Positions 1-10,346 of a stretch of DNA of 64,000 bases are shown here, piece by piece. Position 1 is the stretch's first letter. Each line of letters begins with the position of its first letter. The stretch comes from Providencia sp. PROV188 (GTDB taxonomy: Bacteria > Pseudomonadota > Gammaproteobacteria > Enterobacterales > Enterobacteriaceae), in assembly GCF_027595165.1 (NCBI RefSeq), contig NZ_CP097291.1, positions 930,001 through 994,000 on the forward strand, written 5' to 3'. A model generated the notes under the pieces. The model ran no database searches and was not told the DNA's origin. It saw nothing but the letters and a program-made list of their open reading frames with translations. The position numbers and the translations under genes are program-made.

Positions 1-28
1 TTGGTTTAAAACCTCACCTCACTGGCTC

Positions 29-964
29 TCATTGATGTCGCAGCGCTAAGGTGAGGTCATGCTCTATTTGTGTAAAGGTGCGTTGTAAATGCTCAGTGAA
101 AATATGGGTGATTTGTGAAGATGGGCGGTGGTTCGGTGTAATTAAGCTGACGGTAAATGGGATTGAAAAACTGAGTGGGCGGATCACCAGTTTACCTGCG
201 GATTGCTGATAAAAATCCAATGCAGTTAGGGGATTGACGATAGAGGCTCCAATTCCTTTCAATGTCATGGCGCAAATAGAGGAAGCGGAATGGGTTTCCA
301 TCACCATTTTGCGCTCCACTTGATGCTCAGCAAAGATGGTATCAATGATTTGCCGATAGCTATCTGTCAGAGACAGGCTAATAAAACGCTGTTGATGAAA
401 ATCTTGTGGGGTGAGGATCTTTTTCTGCTCAAAAGGGTGCCCAACGGGTAGTACACAAACCTCATTTAAGGAACCTAAAGTCAATTGTTCCGTGCCCGGC
501 GGGGTTTGTAAGTGCTCAGTTAGCCCCACATCATAACGTTGGGCGGATAGCCACTCTTCTAATACGGGGGATTCTTGCGGGATCACCGTTAAGTTCACAT
601 CAGGGTAATTTTCCATAAAGGCTTGGCAAACTTGCGGTAGTAAAGATTGTGCAAATGCAGGCAAGCAGGCAATGGAAATCTGGGCGTGTTCAAAGCGGCG
701 AATAGTTTCTGCTGAGTTGCGAATACGCTCCAAACCATAATAGGAGTGTTCGACTTCTTCATGAAAGCGCAAGCCTTGCGCCGTAGGGTGTAGGCGACCT
801 TTGACTCTATCGAATAATTTAAACTGTAATAAATGCTCGAGTCGCGCCAGTTCTCGGCTGATGGTTGGCTGAGAGGTGTTTAGCAATGCTGCCGCTTCCG
901 TGAGGTTGGGGGTGGTCATTACCGCACGAAAAATTTCAATATGTCGCCAAGAAATTGCCTGCAT
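29..964 (-). CDS. lysR: LysR, activator of lysA
   Basis: LysR-type transcription regulator of 311 residues, the same length I recall for E. coli LysR. An N-terminal winged helix-turn-helix (about residues 5-60, with the recognition-helix stretch NTSQPTISRELARLE) is followed by a periplasmic-binding-like effector domain (about 92-300). It is transcribed divergently from lysA with a 123-bp intergenic region, the classic arrangement in which LysR activates lysA and represses itself, responding to diaminopimelate and lysine. The function is inferred from family and neighbour. The start ATG at 964 is well placed next to the shared promoter region. Confidence 0.93.
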   Translation of the reverse strand: MQAISWRHIEIFRAVMTTPNLTEAAALLNTSQPTISRELARLEHLLQFKLFDRVKGRLHPTAQGLRFHEEVEHSYYGLERIRNSAETIRRFEHAQISIACLPAFAQSLLPQVCQAFMENYPDVNLTVIPQESPVLEEWLSAQRYDVGLTEHLQTPPGTEQLTLGSLNEVCVLPVGHPFEQKKILTPQDFHQQRFISLSLTDSYRQIIDTIFAEHQVERKMVMETHSASSICAMTLKGIGASIVNPLTALDFYQQSAGKLVIRPLSFSIPFTVSLITPNHRPSSQITHIFTEHLQRTFTQIEHDLTLALRHQ

Positions 965-1054
965 GATTGCTCCTCTCGTATTTCTATATCAAATATGAAT
1001 AGACTTTAGCAAAAAGGATATTTTTTTTCCCGTCTTATTCGTCTAATAATCGAA

Positions 1055-1070
1055 CTCACTATAATAAAAC
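1055..1070 (+). promoter_or_regulatory. Candidate lysA promoter -10 region in the lysR-lysA divergent region
   Basis: A TATAAT hexamer lies at 1060-1065, about 23 bases before the lysA ATG. No good -35 element sits 16-18 bases upstream, as expected for a promoter that depends on a LysR-type activator. The LysR binding site itself was not resolved by eye. Confidence 0.4.
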
Positions 1071-1087
1071 TTGCCAACGAGGTTCCG

Positions 1088-2362
1088 ATGACCACATTCG
1101 CCAACACCACCAGCCAGTATCTCACTCCTGAACATTTACGTGCACTGCCTGCACAGTTTGGTACGCCTGTCTGGGTTTATGATAGTGAAGTGATTATTGA
1201 CCGTATTGAACAATTAAAAGTGTTCGATACCGTTCGTTTTGCTCAAAAAGCGTGTTCAAACATTCATATTCTGCGTCTGATGCGTGAACAGGGCGTGAAA
1301 GTGGATTCGGTGTCATTGGGTGAAATTGAGCGTGCGTTAGTGGCGGGTTTTCAGCCGGGGCGTGAAAAGTCGGAAATCGTATTTACGGCGGATGTGTTAG
1401 ATCCAGCAACATTACTGAAAGTGACAGAGTTAGATATTCCTGTGAATGCGGGCTCTATCGATATGCTACAACAGATTGGTGAGTATAAAGCCGGTCACCC
1501 AGTTTGGCTGCGTATTAACCCGGGCTTTGGACATGGTCATAGCCAAAAAACCAATACGGGCGGAGAGAACAGCAAGCACGGGATTTGGCACCAAGATTTA
1601 CCCGAAGCATTAGCGAAAATCCAACAGTACAACCTGAAGTTAGTGGGCATTCACATGCACATTGGCTCCGGTGTTGACTACCAGCATCTTGCTAATGTGT
1701 GTGATTCTATGGTGGAGCTAGTGATGTCTGCGGGCGTGGATATTGAGGCTATCTCGGCGGGTGGTGGTCTATCAACGCCTTATCGCGAACAGGATGAACT
1801 CATTGATGTTCAGCACTATTACAGCCTGTGGGATAACGCCCGCCAGCGTATCGCGCAGCACTTAGGTCACTCTATTGAATTAGAAATTGAGCCGGGGCGC
1901 TATTTAGTGGCGGAGTCGGGTGTTTTATTGGCACAAGTGCGTGCGGTTAAGGATATGGGCAGCCGCCATTATGTGCTGGTGGATAGCGGTTTTAACGATT
2001 TAATGCGCCCTGCGATGTATGGTAGTTATCACCATATTTCGGTATTGCCAGCAGACGGTGGCAGCGCTGTTTTTTGTTCATTAGGCAATCAGCCATTACA
2101 AGAGACGATCGTGGCGGGTCCATTGTGTGAATCTGGGGATGTGTTTACCCAGCTAGAAGGCGGGATGGTGGAAACGCGTTTACTGCCAGTAGTCAACGTT
2201 GGCGATTATTTGGTTTTCCATGACACAGGGGCTTACGGCGCATCAATGTCATCGAACTATAATAGCCGTCCATTATTGCCAGAAGTTATGTTCATTGACG
2301 GAAAACCGACGCTGATTCGTCGCCGTCAAACTATTCAAGAATTATTAGCTTTAGAGCTGTAA
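1088..2362 (+). CDS. lysA: Diaminopimelate decarboxylase
   Basis: PLP-dependent enzyme that decarboxylates meso-diaminopimelate to L-lysine, the last step of lysine synthesis, in the cytoplasm. 424 residues (E. coli about 420). An alanine-racemase-like barrel carries the PLP lysine in FAQKACSN (K54), the HMHIGSG motif at about 189-195 and a glycine-rich phosphate-binding loop near SAGGGLST. The C-terminal beta domain contains the CESGD motif (around 347) that contributes the active-site cysteine. The neighbour lysR is divergent, and a strong terminator follows at 2393-2423. Confidence 0.97.
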   Translation: MTTFANTTSQYLTPEHLRALPAQFGTPVWVYDSEVIIDRIEQLKVFDTVRFAQKACSNIHILRLMREQGVKVDSVSLGEIERALVAGFQPGREKSEIVFTADVLDPATLLKVTELDIPVNAGSIDMLQQIGEYKAGHPVWLRINPGFGHGHSQKTNTGGENSKHGIWHQDLPEALAKIQQYNLKLVGIHMHIGSGVDYQHLANVCDSMVELVMSAGVDIEAISAGGGLSTPYREQDELIDVQHYYSLWDNARQRIAQHLGHSIELEIEPGRYLVAESGVLLAQVRAVKDMGSRHYVLVDSGFNDLMRPAMYGSYHHISVLPADGGSAVFCSLGNQPLQETIVAGPLCESGDVFTQLEGGMVETRLLPVVNVGDYLVFHDTGAYGASMSSNYNSRPLLPEVMFIDGKPTLIRRRQTIQELLALEL

Positions 2363-2392
2363 ATTAATTCATATTAATAGATGAATATAAAT

Positions 2393-2423
2393 CAAGGGAG
2401 CTATTGGCTCCCTTGTTGTTTTT
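2393..2423 (+). terminator. Intrinsic terminator of lysA
   Basis: Perfect 8-bp stem CAAGGGAG / CTCCCTTG with a 7-base loop, followed by TTGTTTTT. It lies between the convergent lysA and fadE ends. The U-tract is good only on the plus strand. Confidence 0.85.
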
Positions 2424-2456
2424 AGTACAGTGACAATTTTTAGCGCGTTAACTTAA

Positions 2457-4922
2457 TTACGCCGCTTTTTTCTTTTTCGACTGAGATTCATCCTCTGACT
2501 CAGTGTGTGGCTTTTTTGATGGAACCACACCTAAATCATCGAAATCAAACTCATCGACATTAATAGTACGTAAGCGGCTGGCTTCTGCTTTACGTAAAAT
2601 ATCTGCTTCTTCTTGGGTGATAATGTTTTCTGGCAACATTTGGTCGGCTAACTTATCTAAACGCGTGAAACTGAATTTGCGTTCTTTTAAGCGGCAGATA
2701 CGTTCAAAGATTGGCTCTGCGGCAATAATGTCATACAGAGCTTGGTTCACTAAGCCGTGCGGGTTGTTCTCTACAGGGGTTAGGAATTGACCACGTCCAA
2801 TTCTGTCTCGTGTTTCCGATGGCTCCATCATTAGCTGCGCCAGCTTGTGATCCAGTCGGTCAGATGGCATCGACATTGCACGACCTGTCGGGAACAGAAC
2901 AATACGCAATGCGCCAGCAATAAAGCGATTTGGGAAGTTTTTCAGTAAATCGTCCATCGCTTTTTCTGATTGATACAGACAATCTTCAACGGCCCATTTC
3001 ACCAGCGGTAAATCCGCTTTTTGGCGACCTTCATCTTCATAACGTTTTAACGTTGCAGAAGCAAGATACAGATGGCTCAGAATATCCCCAAGACGAGCAG
3101 AGATACGCTCACGACGTTTTAAGCTACCACCTAGAACGCCCATCGACACATCAGAGAGTAGGGCTAAATTAGCACTTTGGCGGTTAAGCATTTGGTAATA
3201 ACGGCGAGTTTCATCTTTAGTTGGTGCGCTGCTGCCGCGCCCATTGGTTAAACCTAACCAGAAACTGCGGCACTTATTACTGATCACATGACCAATATGA
3301 CCGAATACCGCTTTATCAAACTTATTCAGGTTATTGTCTTGAGCTGCCGCCATTTCTTCGAGAACGTAAGGATGGCAGCGAATGGCGCCTTGTCCAAAGA
3401 TGATCATGCTACGCGTTAAAATGTTGGCGCCTTCAACGGTAATGGCGATAGGTGCGCCTTGGTAGGATCTGGCAACGAAGTTGGAACTTCCTAAACAGAT
3501 GCCTTTACCACCCGTGATATCCATCGCATCGATAATTGAACGTTGACCACGGTGAGTACAGTGGTATTTCACAATGGCGGAGAGCACTGCTGGTTTTTCG
3601 CCCAGCATAATACCGGAGGTAATTAGAGTTGCTGCGGCATCCATTAAATAGGCATTACCTGCAATACGGGCTAGAGGCTCTTCAATACCTTCCATTTTTC
3701 CGATAGGAAGTTTGAACTGACGACGGATATAAGCATAAGCCCCTGTTGCCATTGCGACACTCTTCAAGCTACCTGTTGAGTTGGATGGCAATGTGATCCC
3801 ACGTCCAACAGACAGACATTCCACCAGCATTCTCCAACCTTGTCCCGCCATTTGCGGACCACCGATAATGTAATCGATAGGTACGAAAATATCTTTCCCG
3901 CGAGTTGGACCATTCATAAATGGTATATTTAATGGGAAGTGACGATGACCAATTTCAACACCTGGGGTGTTCGTTGGGATCAGAGCGCAGGTAATACCGA
4001 GATTTTTCTCGCCACCCAGTAGCTTATCTGGGTCAGTTAATTTAAAGGCTAAGCCTAATACAGTGGCGATTGGCGCAAGGGTGATATAGCGTTTGTTCCA
4101 AGTTAAGCGCATACCTAAAACTTGTTCGCCTTGCCATTCGCCCATACAGACAACACCAGCATCAGGAATGGCACCTGCATCAGAACCCGCCTCAGGGCTA
4201 GTTAATGCAAAGCATGGGATCTCTTCACCAGTAGCTAAGCCTGGTAAATAACGATTTTTTTGCTCATCGGTACCGTAATGTTGCAGTAATTCACCCGGAC
4301 CTAATGAGTTTGGAACACCCACAGTGATAGCAAGGATACCGGAAACACCCGCTAATTTTTGCAGGACTTGAGATTGGGCGTAGGCTGAAAATTCTAATCC
4401 ACCATACTCTTTTTTGATGATCATGGCGAAGAAACGGTGATCGCGTAGATATTGCCAGACTTCTGGCGGTAAATCTGCGAGTTCATGACTGACTTCAAAG
4501 TCATTCACCATGCCACAAACAGTTTCCACTGGACCATCAATAAACGCTTGTTCTTCAGCGGTGAGTTGTGGTTTTGGGTAGTTATGAAGTTTGTTCCAAT
4601 TTGGTGCCCCACGGAACAGGTCACCTTCCCACCAAGTGGTTCCAGCATCAATCGCTTCTTTTTCTGTGCTAGACATCGGTGGCATCACTTTCTGGAACAT
4701 TGTCATCGCTTTTGATGAAAACAGTGATTGGCGAATTGGCGTGATGACAAATGGCAGTAAAACCAGAGCGACGGGCAACAGCATCCAGTAGCTCCAGACA
4801 TTAGCAGCTCCCATGGCTGCGGTATAAGCCAGTAATATAACGGTGCTCAGAATGAGTGAGCTTTTGTGGTAGCTCAGCACGCCGATTAACGCAATAAATA
4901 AAACAATACTGAGAAGGATCAT
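2457..4922 (-). CDS. fadE: Acyl-CoA dehydrogenase FadE
   Basis: Flavoprotein catalysing the first step of fatty-acid beta-oxidation, oxidising acyl-CoA to trans-2-enoyl-CoA. 821 residues, matching the unusually long gammaproteobacterial FadE family (E. coli 814). Two hydrophobic segments occupy about residues 1-60, suggesting membrane association. The acyl-CoA dehydrogenase core follows (about 130-500; motifs such as [14 protein letters not shown] and [19 protein letters not shown]), then a family-specific C-terminal domain ending in a lysine-rich tail. A FadR-like operator lies just upstream at 4946-4962. The order fadE-gmhA-yafJ-yafK is that of E. coli. Confidence 0.96.
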   Translation of the reverse strand: MILLSIVLFIALIGVLSYHKSSLILSTVILLAYTAAMGAANVWSYWMLLPVALVLLPFVITPIRQSLFSSKAMTMFQKVMPPMSSTEKEAIDAGTTWWEGDLFRGAPNWNKLHNYPKPQLTAEEQAFIDGPVETVCGMVNDFEVSHELADLPPEVWQYLRDHRFFAMIIKKEYGGLEFSAYAQSQVLQKLAGVSGILAITVGVPNSLGPGELLQHYGTDEQKNRYLPGLATGEEIPCFALTSPEAGSDAGAIPDAGVVCMGEWQGEQVLGMRLTWNKRYITLAPIATVLGLAFKLTDPDKLLGGEKNLGITCALIPTNTPGVEIGHRHFPLNIPFMNGPTRGKDIFVPIDYIIGGPQMAGQGWRMLVECLSVGRGITLPSNSTGSLKSVAMATGAYAYIRRQFKLPIGKMEGIEEPLARIAGNAYLMDAAATLITSGIMLGEKPAVLSAIVKYHCTHRGQRSIIDAMDITGGKGICLGSSNFVARSYQGAPIAITVEGANILTRSMIIFGQGAIRCHPYVLEEMAAAQDNNLNKFDKAVFGHIGHVISNKCRSFWLGLTNGRGSSAPTKDETRRYYQMLNRQSANLALLSDVSMGVLGGSLKRRERISARLGDILSHLYLASATLKRYEDEGRQKADLPLVKWAVEDCLYQSEKAMDDLLKNFPNRFIAGALRIVLFPTGRAMSMPSDRLDHKLAQLMMEPSETRDRIGRGQFLTPVENNPHGLVNQALYDIIAAEPIFERICRLKERKFSFTRLDKLADQMLPENIITQEEADILRKAEASRLRTINVDEFDFDDLGVVPSKKPHTESEDESQSKKKKAA

Positions 4923-4945
4923 AGTTGAAGCTCCTGTCTACTTGT

Positions 4946-4962
4946 AAGAGGTCTGACCTGTT
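4946..4962. promoter_or_regulatory. Candidate FadR operator upstream of fadE
   Basis: The 17-mer AAGAGGTCTGACCTGTT keeps the GGTCNGACC core of the FadR consensus and most flanking positions (11 of 13 specified bases by my count). It sits 24 bases before the fadE start codon, where FadR would block transcription when no acyl-CoA is present. The site is seen in the sequence; its function is inferred from the known FadR repression of fadE. Confidence 0.65.
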
Positions 4963-5263
4963 TGTTTTATTAATCTATATCTGGTAATAAACAATTAGCA
5001 AGATATTTACATCTTAATTACAACTTGGCTCACAAAATCATCAGTTGCCTTTGTAAAGGGACAGCGGATGAAAAAATAGCCTGCATTTAGCTAGCCTCAG
5101 ACCAGAAGCGCACTGCTGGAGATTTCGTCAACCATACCCCATACGGTACAATCAAAAGTAGAAACAAAATGTACCCTGTGCAACAATCGAGAAATCAAAG
5201 ATAAATTACCTATAAAGACGTAATTATCTCCATCAAGCATTCGTGAAAATTAAGGGGAAACTC
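4963..5263. other. Remaining fadE-gmhA intergenic region
   Basis: AT-rich region between divergent genes that must hold both promoters. I see no additional reading frame, repeat or terminator. A CCCATACGGTAC / GTACCCTG stretch near 5146-5177 has no obvious role. Confidence 0.5.
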
Positions 5264-5842
5264 ATGTACCAAGACTTGATCCGTGGTGAGCTGACTGAAG
5301 CGGCAGATACGCTATCAAAATTTTTAAGTGATGATGCAAATCTGCAAGCAATTGAGAAAGCAGCAGTGTTGCTGGCGGACTCTTTTAAAGCGGGTGGTAA
5401 AGTTCTCTCTTGCGGTAATGGTGGCTCTCACTGCGATGCAATGCACTTTGCGGAAGAGTTAACTGGACGCTATCGTGAAAACCGTCCTGGCTACCCAGCG
5501 ATCGCTATCTCCGATGTTAGTCATATTTCTTGCGTGAGTAATGACTTTGGTTATGAATTTGTTTTCTCTCGCTTTGTGGAAGCGGTAGGGCAAAAAGGTG
5601 ATGTGCTGCTTGGCATTTCTACCTCAGGTAACTCTGGTAATATTATTAAAGCGATTGAAGCGGCACGTGCGAAAGGCATGAAAGTCATCACCCTGACAGG
5701 GAAAGATGGCGGAAAAATGGCTGGAAGCGCGGATATTGAAATTCGCGTTCCGCATTTTGGTTACGCAGATCGTATCCAAGAGATCCACATCAAAGTGATC
5801 CATATTTTGATCCAATTAATTGAAAAAGAGATGGTTAAGTAA
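5264..5842 (+). CDS. gmhA: Sedoheptulose 7-phosphate isomerase GmhA
   Basis: Converts sedoheptulose 7-phosphate to D-glycero-D-manno-heptose 7-phosphate, the first step of ADP-heptose synthesis for the LPS inner core. 192 residues from this start. A single SIS domain with the [19 protein letters not shown] motif (about 50-68), STSGNSGN (about 120-127), and the catalytic glutamate E65 and histidine H180 at the same numbers as I recall for E. coli GmhA. The frame is open to a GTG at 5243, but ATG 5264 gives the family N-terminus MYQDLIR and has AAGGGG seven bases upstream, so I chose it. Confidence 0.96.
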   Translation: MYQDLIRGELTEAADTLSKFLSDDANLQAIEKAAVLLADSFKAGGKVLSCGNGGSHCDAMHFAEELTGRYRENRPGYPAIAISDVSHISCVSNDFGYEFVFSRFVEAVGQKGDVLLGISTSGNSGNIIKAIEAARAKGMKVITLTGKDGGKMAGSADIEIRVPHFGYADRIQEIHIKVIHILIQLIEKEMVK

Positions 5843-5868
5843 CCATTTTTAGTAGCAGGAGACTTTAA

Positions 5869-6636
5869 ATGTGTGAGTTGCTTGGCATGAGTGCCAATGT
5901 ACCAACCGATATTACGTTTAGCCTAAGTGGACTGATTTCCCGTGGTGGGCAGACTGGCCCACATAAAGATGGATGGGGGATCACGTTCTATGAAGGATTA
6001 GGTTGTCGCACATTTAAAGATCCTCAACCGAGTTTTGTCTCCCCTGTGGCGCGTTTTGTGCAGGAATACCCCATCAAATCAGAAAGCATTGTGGCGCACA
6101 TTCGTCAGGCGAACCGAGGGGATGTTTCACTGGTGAATACCCATCCGTTTACGCGGGAATTATGGGGACGAAACTGGACTTATGCGCATAATGGGCAATT
6201 GAAAGGGTTTCGTTCATTAAAGACGGGACACTATCGACCAATTGGTGAAACTGATAGCGAATGGGCATTTTGCTGGATTTTACATCAACTGAATCAAAAA
6301 TATCCAAGAAAACCAACAAACTGGAAAGCTGTTTTCCGTTTTATTGGCGCTCTTGCGCAGCAACTGCGTGAAAAAGGGGTATTTAATATGTTGTTATCCG
6401 ATGGGCAATATTTGATGGCGTTTAGCTCAACAAAGCTGCATTGGATCACGCGTAGGGCACCGTTTGGTAAAGCGAAACTGTTGGATCAGGACATCGAGAT
6501 TGACTTCCAACAGTGCACAACGCCAAGTGATATTGTTTCAGTTATTGCCACGGCTCCCTTAACAGGTAACGAGACGTGGCAAAAAATTGAACCCGGTGAA
6601 TTTGTGCTATTCGACCGTGGCCAACGCATACTGTGA
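5869..6636 (+). CDS. yafJ: Class II glutamine amidotransferase YafJ
   Basis: Protein of 255 residues with an Ntn-hydrolase glutaminase fold (GATase type 2). The nucleophile would be Cys2, exposed after removal of Met1 (MCELLGM). Other glutaminase motifs include RGGQTGPHKDGWGITFY, AHIRQANRG and THPF...WTYAHNGQL. No synthetase domain is attached, so the acceptor and the product are unknown, as for E. coli YafJ. It follows gmhA by 26 bases and probably shares its transcript. Its last 30 bases overlap the 3' end of the convergent yafK. Confidence 0.88.
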   Translation: MCELLGMSANVPTDITFSLSGLISRGGQTGPHKDGWGITFYEGLGCRTFKDPQPSFVSPVARFVQEYPIKSESIVAHIRQANRGDVSLVNTHPFTRELWGRNWTYAHNGQLKGFRSLKTGHYRPIGETDSEWAFCWILHQLNQKYPRKPTNWKAVFRFIGALAQQLREKGVFNMLLSDGQYLMAFSSTKLHWITRRAPFGKAKLLDQDIEIDFQQCTTPSDIVSVIATAPLTGNETWQKIEPGEFVLFDRGQRIL

Positions 6637-7344
6637 TTTAGATCCCAATAACTTAGTGGGCGTTTCTGGCATGCTGTTAACATGATATTTACCTAATGTT
6701 ACTGATATTTCAGCAGGTTTGCCGGTTCGCTCAAAATAATCATAAGCAGGTTGAAGCTGTTTCCAGAAAGCATAATGCGTTGAATTGCGATAACGCAGCA
6801 TATTCATTTTAGTCATGCGAAATGGATAAATGCTCACATCAACGGCAGGTTGACCATTTTGAAGTGCTTGTTCCACGGTTTGATAAATTTCCCCCATGGA
6901 TTTATCTGTCATTGCATAACATCCGACAGACACACAGCTACCGTGAATCATCAGATAGTTACCAGAATACCCTTGCGTCTTATCGAACTCATTAGGAAAT
7001 CCAAGATTGATAGATCGGTAATATCGACTATTTGGATTGAGTTGTGAGCGCGTGATCTGATAAAACCCCTCAGGGCTTTTCAAGTCACCTTCTATCTTTT
7101 TAGGACCTAGTCCACCAGAAAACTTACAGATAGGGTAGGTTTTGACTAATTTATACTTTCCTACGGCTGTTTTTTGGTAGAGCTCAAGCACACCCTCTTG
7201 CTTAAATATTTGAATAAATATCGGTGAATCAGGCTGAGCAGTTGGCTTACTATTAAGGGAGAATAATGTGTTTTCTTCTTGAGCAAATGCAGACGCTGCA
7301 AATGTGAAGAGTAAATAAACACCAATGGTTTTACTTATATGCAT
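6607..7344 (-). CDS. yafK: L,D-transpeptidase-family protein YafK/DpaA
   Basis: Periplasmic YkuD-fold protein of 245 residues. A signal peptide occupies about residues 1-21 (hydrophobic stretch ending SAFA before QEE). The catalytic motif HGSCVSVGCYAM has the general-base histidine H134 and nucleophile C142; the usual arginine after the Cys is absent, as I recall for this subfamily. The E. coli homologue (YafK, also LdtF or DpaA) is reported to release Braun lipoprotein from peptidoglycan rather than make crosslinks. That role is transferred by homology. The gene is convergent with yafJ and overlaps it by 30 bases. Confidence 0.88.
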   Translation of the reverse strand: MHISKTIGVYLLFTFAASAFAQEENTLFSLNSKPTAQPDSPIFIQIFKQEGVLELYQKTAVGKYKLVKTYPICKFSGGLGPKKIEGDLKSPEGFYQITRSQLNPNSRYYRSINLGFPNEFDKTQGYSGNYLMIHGSCVSVGCYAMTDKSMGEIYQTVEQALQNGQPAVDVSIYPFRMTKMNMLRYRNSTHYAFWKQLQPAYDYFERTGKPAEISVTLGKYHVNSMPETPTKLLGSKSQYALATVE

Positions 7345-7759
7345 AATTAAGCCAAATGTTGAAAAATAAGCTGATTAAAAATGGACCAAATTCAGCATAT
7401 TTTAGACGAATGGAACAAAATTTAATATATCAAGTTAATAATTTTCTAATGAATCATTATTGACTATAAATTAATCGATGCTCGATAAATGTGAGCCAAC
7501 ATGTAGGTATTTACGAATTGTTGCAACAAAATTTTAAATTTTATTGCAATTTGCTTGAACTAGGTCACTTCTATAACCGGACAGAGGTCGAGGGAACTGA
7601 TAAAATTGACCTCGGCAGAAGAAGAGAAAGTGTAGCAATATTGTTAGATTTACTTACTCGAGTGGCGTAAGCAACTTGAGTTATTTTTATTATTGAGTCG
7701 CTATCATTCATTGCTGAATCGTTAGCTTAGGGTTTAACTGATAAACTTGTGCAGATCTT
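7345..7759. other. Long leader region between yafK and nqrA
   Basis: 415 bp without a gene. The first 120 bases are very AT-rich and hold the yafK upstream region. A possible nqr promoter is TTGACT at 7460 with GATAAA 18 bases downstream (weak). Downstream lie two hairpins: GAGGTC/GACCTC at 7584-7613 and a terminator-like hairpin at 7656-7691. If the promoter call is right the nqrA leader would exceed 250 nt, long enough for regulation in cis. Confidence 0.5.
7656..7691 (+). promoter_or_regulatory. Terminator-like hairpin in the nqr leader
   Basis: ACTCGAGT pairs with ACTTGAGT (8 bp including one G-U), then after one mismatch GC/GC closes a GTAA tetraloop. It is followed directly by TTATTTTTATTATT. 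This is the shape of an intrinsic terminator, about 70 bases before the nqrA start and on its coding strand. It could attenuate nqr transcription, or end transcription from upstream. Confidence 0.55.
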
Positions 7760-9103
7760 ATGATTAAAATTAAAAAAGGCCTTAACCTTCCAATAGCAGG
7801 TGAGCCAGCCCAAGTGATAGAAGACGGCCCGAAAATTCAACACGTAGCTGTGCTAGGTGAAGAATATGTCGGAATGCGTCCTTCGATGCTGGTTAAAGAA
7901 GGTGAGCGTGTAAAAAAAGGGCAGGTTCTTTTTGAAGATAAAAAGAATCCTGGCGTGGTATTTACGAGCCCAGCCTGCGGTAAAATTATTGCTATTCATC
8001 GTGGTGAGCGTCGTGTACTTCAGTCTGTTATTATCGAAATCGATGGTGACGAACAAGAGACTTTCGAGTCTTATTCTACTGACCAACTCCCATCACTGAC
8101 GAAAGAGCAGGTTGAACAAAATCTTTTAAGATCCGGTTTATGGACTGCTTTAAGAACGCGCCCATTTAGCCGTTCTCCGGAGCCAGGTTCATCCCCCGCA
8201 GCGATTTTTGTGACTGCAATTGACACTAATCCTCTTGCTGCTGATCCTTCGATTATTATTGGTGAAAATGCACAAGCCTTTACTGACGGTCTCATCGTTT
8301 TGAGCCGACTGACTGAAGGCAAGGTGCATGTTTGTCATGGTGCGGGCGAGCTTCCAAAACAAGCTGCTAATGCACAAATCACATACACACAATTTGCAGG
8401 GCCACATCCAGCGGGTTTAGCAGGGACTCATATTCATTTCCTTGAGCCTGTTAGCATTAGCAAAAAAGTGTGGAGCCTCAATTACCAAGATGTGATTGCT
8501 ATCGGTAAATTATTTACCACTGGTCATCTTTATACTGATCGCGTTGTCTCTGTCGCAGGTCCGCAAGTTGAGAAACCTCGCTTGCTACGCACTCGCCTTG
8601 GCGCAGATATCTACGAATTAACCAAAGGTCAGCTCAAAGCAGGTGAGAACCGCATTATTTCTGGTTCTGTGCTGTGGGGCGTGACTTGTGATGATGCTCA
8701 TCATTATCTTGGTCGTTTCCATAACCAAGTTTCTGTATTAGCGGAAGGTCGTGAAAAAGAGCTGTTTGGATGGATTATGCCAGGAGTGAACAAGTTCACT
8801 ATCACGCGTACCACCATCGGGCATTTCTTGAAGAATAAACGCTTCAATTTTACCACGACGATGAATGGCGGTGAGCGTTCAATGGTACCAATTGGTAACT
8901 ATGAGCGTGTAATGCCTCTCGATATTATGATCACCCACTTACTGCGTGATCTGCTTGCAGGGGACACCGATACTTCTCAGGAACTGGGTTGTCTGGAACT
9001 CGATGAAGAAGACTTGGGACTGTGCACCTATGTGTGTCCAGCTAAGTATGAATATGGTCCAGTACTACGTGATGTCCTGACCAAGATTGAGCTAGAAGGG
9101 TAA
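7760..9103 (+). CDS. nqrA: Na+-NQR subunit A
   Basis: Subunit A of the Na+-translocating NADH:quinone oxidoreductase, the peripheral cytoplasmic subunit implicated in ubiquinone binding. 447 residues, the family length. A barrel-sandwich domain begins the protein ([15 protein letters not shown]), a RnfC-like domain is central, and the C-terminus has [12 protein letters not shown]. No transmembrane segment. It is first of six tightly packed nqr genes; nqrB starts 4 bases after its stop. Confidence 0.97.
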   Translation: MIKIKKGLNLPIAGEPAQVIEDGPKIQHVAVLGEEYVGMRPSMLVKEGERVKKGQVLFEDKKNPGVVFTSPACGKIIAIHRGERRVLQSVIIEIDGDEQETFESYSTDQLPSLTKEQVEQNLLRSGLWTALRTRPFSRSPEPGSSPAAIFVTAIDTNPLAADPSIIIGENAQAFTDGLIVLSRLTEGKVHVCHGAGELPKQAANAQITYTQFAGPHPAGLAGTHIHFLEPVSISKKVWSLNYQDVIAIGKLFTTGHLYTDRVVSVAGPQVEKPRLLRTRLGADIYELTKGQLKAGENRIISGSVLWGVTCDDAHHYLGRFHNQVSVLAEGREKELFGWIMPGVNKFTITRTTIGHFLKNKRFNFTTTMNGGERSMVPIGNYERVMPLDIMITHLLRDLLAGDTDTSQELGCLELDEEDLGLCTYVCPAKYEYGPVLRDVLTKIELEG

Positions 9104-9107
9104 TTCC

Positions 9108-10346
9108 ATGGGTCTGAAAAATTTATTTGAAAAATATGAGCACCAATTTGAACCCGGTGGAAAATTAGCAAAATTCTATCCATTGTATGAAGCTGTTGCG
9201 ACAGTTTTCTATACACCGGGCACGGTGACAAAAGGTCGCTCACACGTACGCGATACTATCGATCTCAAGCGCATGATGATTTTAGTCTGGCTTGCGGTTT
9301 TCCCAGCGATGTTCTGGGGTATGTATAATGTCGGTAACCAAGCTATTCCCGCGCTGCATCACTTATACAGTGGCGCTGAACTGCAACAAGTTTTAGCGAG
9401 TGATTGGCACTATTCTCTGGCGCAATTATTAGGTGCTTCTTTAGCGCCGGATGCCGGCTGGGGCAGCAAAATGCTGCTAGGTGCGATTTACTTCCTGCCA
9501 ATTTACTTAGTGGTATTCTTGGTTGGCGGTTTCTGGGAAGTGTTGTTTGCCATGATCCGTGGTCATGAAATCAACGAAGGCTTCTTTATCTCCTCTATCT
9601 TATTTGCGCTGATTGTTCCGCCTACCATTCCATTATGGCAAGCGGCGCTCGGTATCACCTTTGGTGTGGTTGTTGCAAAAGAGATTTTCGGTGGTACAGG
9701 TCGTAACTTCCTTAACCCTGCATTAGCGGGTCGTGCTTTCCTTTTCTTTGCTTACCCTGCACAAATTTCAGGTGACTTAGTTTGGACTGCGGCTGATGGA
9801 TTCTCGGGTGCAACGCCTCTATCACAATGGGCGACGGGTGGTGTGAGTTCACTGGTAAACACAGTAACTGGCGAGCCAATCACTTGGATGCAAGCTTTCT
9901 TAGGTAACATGCCGGGTTCAATTGGTGAAGTTTCTACCCTGATGATCTTCATCGGTGGCGCATTTATCATCTTCTTCCGTATCGCCTCTTGGCGCATCGT
10001 GGCGGGTGTGATGCTGGGTATGATTGCCATGTCTTACCTGTTCAACTTTATCGGTTCAGACACCAACCCACTATTTGCTATGCCATGGTGGTGGCACATG
10101 GTTTTAGGCGGATTTGCCTTCGGTATGATTTTTATGGCGACAGACCCTGTTTCCGCTTCCTTTACCGATAAAGGTAAATGGGCTTACGGGATTTTGATCG
10201 GCGTAATGTGCGTACTTGTTCGGGTTGTGAACCCTGCATACCCTGAAGGGATGATGCTCGCAATCCTGTTCGCCAACCTGTTTGCTCCTCTGTTTGACTA
10301 TATGGTCGTTCAAGCAAATATTAAACGGAGAAAAGCCCGTGGCTAA
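9108..10346 (+). CDS. nqrB: Na+-NQR subunit B
   Basis: Integral membrane subunit of 412 residues with about ten hydrophobic segments starting near residue 55. It carries riboflavin and a covalent FMN. The flavinylation motif SGAT is at 233-236, placing the phosphoester-linked threonine at T236, the number known for Vibrio NqrB. Together with NqrD and NqrE it forms the Na+-conducting membrane part. Its last 8 bases overlap the nqrC start, suggesting translational coupling. Confidence 0.97.
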   Translation: MGLKNLFEKYEHQFEPGGKLAKFYPLYEAVATVFYTPGTVTKGRSHVRDTIDLKRMMILVWLAVFPAMFWGMYNVGNQAIPALHHLYSGAELQQVLASDWHYSLAQLLGASLAPDAGWGSKMLLGAIYFLPIYLVVFLVGGFWEVLFAMIRGHEINEGFFISSILFALIVPPTIPLWQAALGITFGVVVAKEIFGGTGRNFLNPALAGRAFLFFAYPAQISGDLVWTAADGFSGATPLSQWATGGVSSLVNTVTGEPITWMQAFLGNMPGSIGEVSTLMIFIGGAFIIFFRIASWRIVAGVMLGMIAMSYLFNFIGSDTNPLFAMPWWWHMVLGGFAFGMIFMATDPVSASFTDKGKWAYGILIGVMCVLVRVVNPAYPEGMMLAILFANLFAPLFDYMVVQANIKRRKARG

